Below are positions 59,027 through 64,000 of a stretch of DNA of 64,000 nt, in pieces. The notes under the pieces are model-generated. The model made no database searches. It was given only the letters and a program-made list of their open reading frames with translations, and was not told where the DNA came from. The position numbers and the translations under genes are program-made. Position 1 is the first letter of the stretch. Each line of letters begins with the position of its first letter. The DNA comes from Oxytricha trifallax. Lineage: Eukaryota; Ciliophora; Spirotrichea; Sporadotrichida; Oxytrichidae. Where the stretch lies: assembly GCA_000711775.1 (NCBI GenBank), contig ARYC01000647.1:1-64000 (forward strand), given 5' to 3'.

Positions 59027-59272
59027 GAGGAATCTTCTCTCACGCGGTTTTGAGCATTCTTCGGGAACACGTCGAAAAACTCGATTTAAGGTTTTGAAGT
59101 ACGTCAATAAAAATAAGAATTTTATTAAGATAAATATAAATAAAATCCACACAAATAGCTCAAAAAGTCATGGTCTATTATTCAAATCTGTCGTTTCCAA
59201 ACCTCGTCGTGATCCTCAACCCTCGAAGAGCAAGATTCATATACCAAAACACACTTTTAACATCTCATAAAA
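59027..59272 (+). repeat. host repeat segment B, copy 2 (right flank of TBE-like copy 4)
   Basis: Direct repeat of 53712-53968. A standard-code frame (MRNLLSRGFEHSSGTRRKTR) opens in the last bases of the transposon end and crosses this segment; the other copy carries the related TRRKTRFKVL, so a host coding piece is possible. Confidence 0.85.
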
Positions 59273-59743
59273 TGACCTAATTTAAGATCTTTCGTCCCAG
59301 GGAAACAAAGATACAGGAAATGTAGAGAATTGAAAAGTGAGCAATTTTTGCTACTTTTGCCAATTTATCCAATATGGGATCACTGTGAAAACCCGATTAT
59401 AAGATTTCAATTTTGCAAAACCTAATGGCCATTTAATAAAATAACCTTTCTTTACTCTGGAGATGTTTTAGTGGCAGTTAGGCTGAGAAATATAGGATTA
59501 AAATATATATTTTTTTTAAGATTTTGAAGTTCAGCAGCGATTTATATAAAACCTTTTCTATTATTGGAAATATAATTACTACTTTGAATATTAGTATCCT
59601 TTTTCCTGCTTGAAATTTTAATTACAGCGAATCTTATTAAAATAAAAATAAGTGGATCCAACTATCTACTAGAGACTTAACCTTATTATTAAATTAACAA
59701 ATAATAATAATAATTATCACAAAGCTCACTCAACCACAAGTAC

Positions 59744-60019
59744 ATGACCGACATGGAACATGAGTCTATCTTTGACCAAAGAGGACTATAGCTCACCACA
59801 GCTTTCACCAAAGTAATCATTAAAGAAATGTTTCATCGATTTAACATAAAGTACTATTTTCACTTGTAGTTCCACACAGTGACTGAGATAATTGATCAAG
59901 GGTTATACATAGGAGACCGTAATGAACTATCAAGATTCGTCAGGAGAATTCTTGAAACTCATTACATTATTAGGGTTATTGAGCTTAAGCCGACCCTCTA
60001 CAGTTTGAACTAAGTTTGA
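59744..60019 (+). CDS. unknown 91-aa protein
   Basis: ATG 59744 to TGA 60017: MTDMEHESIFDQRGLQLTTA, FTKVIIKEMFHRFNIKYYFH, TVTEIIDQGLYIGDRNELSR, FVRRILETHYIIRVIELKPT. Mixed composition and a predicted alpha/beta pattern support a real protein. A strong hairpin (H2) follows 55 bp downstream, the same arrangement as the 39.3-40.9 kb ORF and the 45-46.6 kb cluster. No family was recognised. Confidence 0.5.
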
Positions 60020-60073
60020 ACTTAATAACAACTAAAAGGGCTTGTTCCTTACATATATATAACGTATATATTC

Positions 60074-60104
60074 ATCCGGGGGGCCTTGAGCCCCCCGGAT
60101 GAGG
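60074..60104 (+). terminator. hairpin H2: perfect 12-bp G+C stem
   Basis: CATCCGGGGGGC, CTTGAG-type loop, then GCCCCCCGGATG, followed by AATTATTATTATTATT. It is one of the strongest hairpins in the window and lies just 3' of the 91-aa ORF. A role in transcript 3' ends is inferred from its position and from H1/H3. Confidence 0.5.
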
Positions 60105-60109
60105 ATTAA

Positions 60110-61741
60110 TTATTATTATTATTAAAATAAAAAATGTTTATAATTTATATTTTACATTCCAAAAATTTTATTTGACTTGAAAATTACTGATTATAATTAA
60201 TATTTCTTTGAATTTTAATTTAAATTAATTTGGCATTTTTTTTTCTCTTCAAAGATTACTTCTTATATTTCTTTATATTTTCTATTTTATTGAAATTTGC
60301 TTTTTATTTCTTATCTAATAAGTATTAAAATCATGCATTAAACCCTTATGATAACTAGATTCAGCATCAATTTGTTCTAAATTTTTTATATAAGTAATAT
60401 CATGTTTAAATATTAAAGATGTGCTTTTATTTTAAAAATATTATCCAAACGTTTGAAAATCGATGATTACTTATAACTTTGATTATGAGGTTTATTTGTT
60501 AGGCTCAATATCATTACTCGAAGTGATCCATTATCACAGGAATTAATGTTTTGAGCTCCTCTTCTATATATAATTATCTTAGCACCATCAGATGTCTCTA
60601 AACCATGTACTTTTGTGAGGATTCGAATATTTACTTAAATAGAACTAATCCAAGTGCATACGTTTGACATTGTCAAATGGTGATCTAGTAATGCTTAGAA
60701 TATTTCCTTCGAATTTTCTAAATCCTTTTACCTTGTAGTTTTATAATACGATATTGTTTGTTTTTGCAGTAATCTCTAATTGAAAATGAGCTCTGTCTAG
60801 AATTGTTAAATTTTTATAAGATTCACACCGACATTTACGAAGTTCGTTGTGATTACATTTGTGCATTTGCAAATTTTTAATATAAATATCTTTTCATTTA
60901 AAAGACCAACATATAATATTATCGAATACAAATTTCCTCTAGTTAAATACTACACTATCATTAAGCTATTTATATCATTTGTTGATTATCACTTCTTCTA
61001 TTTTAATAAGATAAATGTGAATAAGCAGGCAAATAATCTCTAAATGGTATTTAACTATATCAATAGCCCCTAATTGTTTCTATCTTGCTGCATTATTTGC
61101 ATGAAAATGAAGCAACTATGGAAATCAGTCGCCTATTATCTTTACTCATATAAAACCAAATATATTTAATAAAAGTTTTTTCTACTAACTTTTTACTTAT
61201 TAAATAGATTTCTATATATTTAGTAAAAATTAATTGAGAAATTAAAATATTATTAGAATTGCCATATTTGTATCGAACTTAGTTTCAATATAATCCTTAC
61301 CAGTAAAATAATAATATAATCATGATATAACTGACCGTATAAGAAAATATTTAATTATATTTGAATACTTACATACAAACAATTTATTATTTTCATAATA
61401 ATTTCATGAACTATTTATAAAAATTTACGTGTTTTATACTATTTTTGTTAAAAGTTGAATTATCAATTATAAATAATTTGGTGAACTAAATAAAAAGACT
61501 TAGTATTACTTTTGAAAAATACTCGGTAATTATTTACTCTTTGGTGTTTTAATCAACATCAAGGTAAAATAAAATTTATTAGCAAACGTATGTAAATTTA
61601 TCTATTTATAATAAGAAAATATATTTTACTAAATAGTATTATATCTTTAATTTATTAGTATATAAATAACTTAATAATACACATTGGTTTTGATTCTGGA
61701 ATTATTTAGATATTGACCCAGTCATTCATTTGATCATATTT
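60110..61741. other. AT-rich stretch, no gene seen
   Basis: Long AT-rich DNA with no supported coding frame or shared repeat. Confidence 0.45.
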
Positions 61742-63028
61742 ATGATATTAGAGTTTAGTGGTTACTTCAATTTGACTGAGACTCAAGAAAAAACTGTTAA
61801 TAAAGAGGCTAGTGAATTTGTGATTGTTATAGTTAAGCACATGCAAACTTAAGGATTTGAGTCAACTTTTCAAGCCACAATAATGAGTTTAATGTTATGG
61901 ATTTAGATATAATCATATTTATCTTTTTAGAATCAACATTTAAATGTTGTTAATCGACATGAATATTTCTTGTTGATTGTTTCTACTCACTATTATCGCT
62001 TTTGGCGATGCCATAGAAGCATATTAACTTCTGAACATGAAGAGGACTAACTAAATCCCAACACTTATCACATAATCACTTACACTACCAAAACTATCAT
62101 GGGAGATTTCTGTTCAGATGATCTTAGACAAATTGCAAGGCATGCATGCAAGTTGATCTTAATCATTCTTTACACAGTTTTTAACATTATTAACAAGCTC
62201 TTTTTATTAATTGCTATCATTTCAAAGTCATTTACTAGAATTAACTCTATTTCTGCTCGAGCCAGTTATCAAGAGAAAGCTGGTATTATAGCTGAGACTA
62301 CCTATATAATTCCTGATAATGTTAGGAAAGAATTTTCAAAGGAAAACAAGCATTTAATTATAGCTAGTATCGCCACTGCTGAATTAAAAATGAACGGTGA
62401 CGTAATTAAACAATTATAATGTTTATATTATTTATGTGTATAACTACTTCAAATTTATGAGTATTTTTAGAATGAATACTAGCTAGAGCTAATGATCACC
62501 AAAGTAAATAACAACACTAACACATTTGAGACCACTTTTTAAGTAGAAATAACAAGTACTTAAGATTAATACAAATCAGAGCTCCGAAGAACCATCAACC
62601 TTGTTAAAGAGGAAAACACCAAAGGTGCAAGCTTTGTTAGAAGAACTTAAGCAAAGAATGGCTCTCTAAGAAACTTGAATACTACTACATTAATGAGAAA
62701 TCTAACTGTCTTGCTTTAACAATTTCCTAATTAGTAATCAAAGCTTCACAGGTCAATACTTTCAATATAAATTCACCAAGGATAATAAACACTTGCACAT
62801 TCATATTGCTATAACAAAGATATTAATTATATAAATCATTAAAGTGTGTTATTACAAGTTTCAAATCTTTTGAGTAAAGTTAATTAATAATAATCAAAAT
62901 TGTAATAGTTACAATTAAAAATATACAACTTTAAAAAGCATTTCGCCATCTTCATTCTCTTCATCATTGTCATCATCAATGAATATATTGATTCACTCTT
63001 CCCACTCTCTTTATGTGACTTTCGTTGA
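61742..63028 (+). CDS. unknown 428-aa ORF with a central hydrophobic segment
   Basis: ATG 61742 to TGA 63026 is open for 429 codons under the ciliate code, unlikely by chance in this composition. The middle is most convincing: MGDFCSDDLRQIARHACKLI, a hydrophobic run (LIILYTVFNIINKLFLLIAI), then SARASYQEKAGIIAETTYII, PDNVRKEFSKENKHLIIASI and TAELKMNGDVIKQL. The N-terminal part reads SGYFNLTETQEKTVNKEASE. After about 62430 the composition becomes Gln/Asn/Thr-rich, so the gene may end earlier or contain a short intron or eliminated segment. No family was recognised. Confidence 0.5.
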
Positions 63029-63224
63029 TTTCTTGTCTATTGAGATCTCGAGTCTTATTATATAAGATAACTAAATAAACTATATAATGTTTTCTTCTTA
63101 TTACTAACATTATAAATGAGTTAACACTCATTTTTCTGCCTCTATACATTTAAGATTGATATCAATTAACTATAAGTTGATATTCGTTTATTTTTTGAAA
63201 AAAATCGTAGTTATTATTTATATA

Positions 63225-63686
63225 ATGGACTTTTATTTCACTAATCCTGCCACTCCAGTAATTGTTCCTAACTCAGAATCACTTAAGCATAGAAAGATAT
63301 TGAGATTCATAATGTATTGCTAGATATTTGTGACAATCACAGGGACGATCCTATTTGTAGCAATCTAAGGCACTTTCTAACTATTTAGTGTGTGCATAAT
63401 AAAAATGCACAATAATTGAGCAAGTATGCATTTCTGCTGTTTAATATTCTTCAAGTTTTCTTGTGGAATTTATCTGATCTTGATGTTCTCATACTTAAGC
63501 TAGATTAATATGTATTGCTCTAACAGGCCACTGTACCATGGTTACATATATGATATTAAGCGAATTCATTCAAAATGGGGAAAATTGAATTTTAAAATTT
63601 AAACAGCCATGATTTATAATAACTCTGAGATATATTTAAAGCTTAGTGATTTAGAACTTAATCTGATCAATCTTAACTGCCTCTGA
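63225..63686 (+). pseudogene. small multi-pass membrane protein with one in-frame TGA
   Basis: ATG 63225 starts MDFYFTNPATPVIVPNSESL, followed by a TM-like segment (IMYCQIFVTITGTILFVAIQ). TGA 63417 follows HNN, then ASMHFCCLIFFKFSCGIYLI (a second TM) and MFSYLSQINMYCSNRPLYHG. The frame closes at TGA 63684. Apart from the single TGA the 153-codon frame is uninterrupted. A Trp-to-stop change (TGG to TGA) would fit the context but is not proven. The 3' end overlaps the YHYH-like fragment on the other strand. Confidence 0.45.
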
Positions 63687-63885
63687 TTTAAAAGCTCCAT
63701 CGCAGTTTGCAAAATCCTCTCTGAAATTTCCATCTTTGATATCTAAGTTGATCCCATAGTATTCTCTGCTTAGCCAATCGGTTTAAGCTTCCATCGACTT
63801 CCACAAACTTCCATCATCCTTATAAGGTTCCAAAATAGTATGACCATCTTTTGCAATTCCAACTATCTACTTCTTCCATACTCTC
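63655..63885 (-). pseudogene. YHYH-like fragment, copy E
   Basis: The minus-strand frame reads VWKKQIVGIAKDGHTILEPY, KDDGSLWKSMEAQTDWLSRE, YYGINLDIKDGNFREDFANC, DGAFKSEAVK. V-G-I-A-K-D-G-H-x-I and the W after G-S-L correspond to the GLARDGH...LWQP segment of copies A and D. This piece has no TGA and may be a better preserved, more diverged member; its 5' side runs into the minisatellite. Confidence 0.5.
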
Positions 63886-63895
63886 CACACTTTTT

Positions 63896-64000
63896 TCGGA
63901 AAAATGTGAGACTTTGTGAGACTTTTTCTCACAATGTGAGACTTTGTGAGACTTTGAGAGACAATGTGAGACTTTGTGAGACTATCTCCCACAATGTGAG
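63896..64000. repeat. minisatellite of GTGAGACTTT-type units at the window end
   Basis: Tandem, partly inverted copies of TGTGAGACTTTGTGAGACTT with CTCACAATGTGAGA interspersed. It runs off the window end, so its full length is unknown. Confidence 0.9.

Noticed and set aside
60074-60104. Bacterial-type intrinsic terminator
   Set aside because: The genetic code and transposons show a ciliate; the hairpin is kept only as a possible 3'-end signal.
29652-63419. Possibility that TGA encodes Trp or Cys in this organism
   Set aside because: In-frame TGAs replace Trp, Cys, Arg, Leu and others in decayed copies, while the clean ORFs use TGG/TGT and end in TGA. TAA/TAG as Gln with TGA stop fits best.
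63896-64000. CRISPR-like repeat array at the window end
   Set aside because: Units are short, contiguous and partly inverted with no unique spacers; it is a minisatellite in a eukaryotic context.

Overview
The window reads as germline (micronuclear-type) DNA of a ciliate, most likely a hypotrich spirotrich of the Oxytricha/Stylonychia kind. Three observations support this. (1) Coding stretches close only when TAA and TAG are read as glutamine and TGA as the sole stop; with the standard code almost nothing longer than about 120 codons survives. (2) The DNA is strongly AT-rich and filled with decayed, repeated and palindromic elements. (3) Four copies of a three-gene transposon are present, each assembled from a DD34E (IS630/Tc1-type) transposase, a small '22 kDa-like' protein and a C2H2 zinc-finger plus protein-kinase-like protein. 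That trio is the known content of the TBE elements of Oxytricha. No telomere arrays, rRNA, tRNA or CRISPR were found. The species is inferred, and another ciliate with the same code is possible.

Layout. 0.6-1.5 kb: two overlapping unknown ORFs. 1.9-2.6 kb: fragment of a second IS630-type transposase. 2.6-4.3 kb: two back-to-back giant palindromes. 7.1-8.2 and 11.9-12.9 kb: decayed YHYH-like secreted-protein genes. 9.0-9.6 kb: a palindromic element with nine-G/nine-C ends and a 7-bp target duplication. 13.6-14.1 kb: an island with more G+C than its surroundings, with a diverged relative at 43.5-44.0 kb. 15.5-16.3 kb: broken secreted-protein gene. 17-22 kb: TBE-like copy 2, broken up by palindromes. 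22-27 kb: MITEs, a palindrome, and an unrecognised gene on the minus strand. 29.3-33.0 kb: TBE-like copy 1, the clearest. 35.7-38.5 kb: small ORFs and another YHYH-like remnant. 39.3-40.9 kb: the cleanest unique long ORF, followed by a hairpin. 41.6-42.6 kb: YHYH-like copy. 45.0-46.6 kb: a compact run of five overlapping or abutting minus-strand ORFs, also followed by a hairpin. 48.5-59.3 kb: TBE-like copies 3 and 4, in opposite orientation, both inserted at the same internal position of a repeated host sequence. 59.7-60.1 kb: small ORF plus the same style of hairpin. 61.7-63.9 kb: a long ORF, a membrane-protein ORF and a YHYH-like fragment, ending in a minisatellite.

How it works together. 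The TBE-like elements share one layout: the kinase-like gene and the 22 kDa-like gene diverge from a common spacer, and the transposase converges on the 22 kDa-like gene. In three copies the kinase-like protein lacks the catalytic Asp, so it looks like a pseudokinase. The palindromic elements sit inside or beside the TBE copies. In copy 4 one splits the transposase and has an 8-bp duplication whose single-copy form would leave the reading frame open. The best candidates for something undescribed are the compact ORF cluster at 45-46.6 kb and the class of genes that end in a hairpin with a CTTGAG-like loop (41.1, 45.05 and 60.08 kb).
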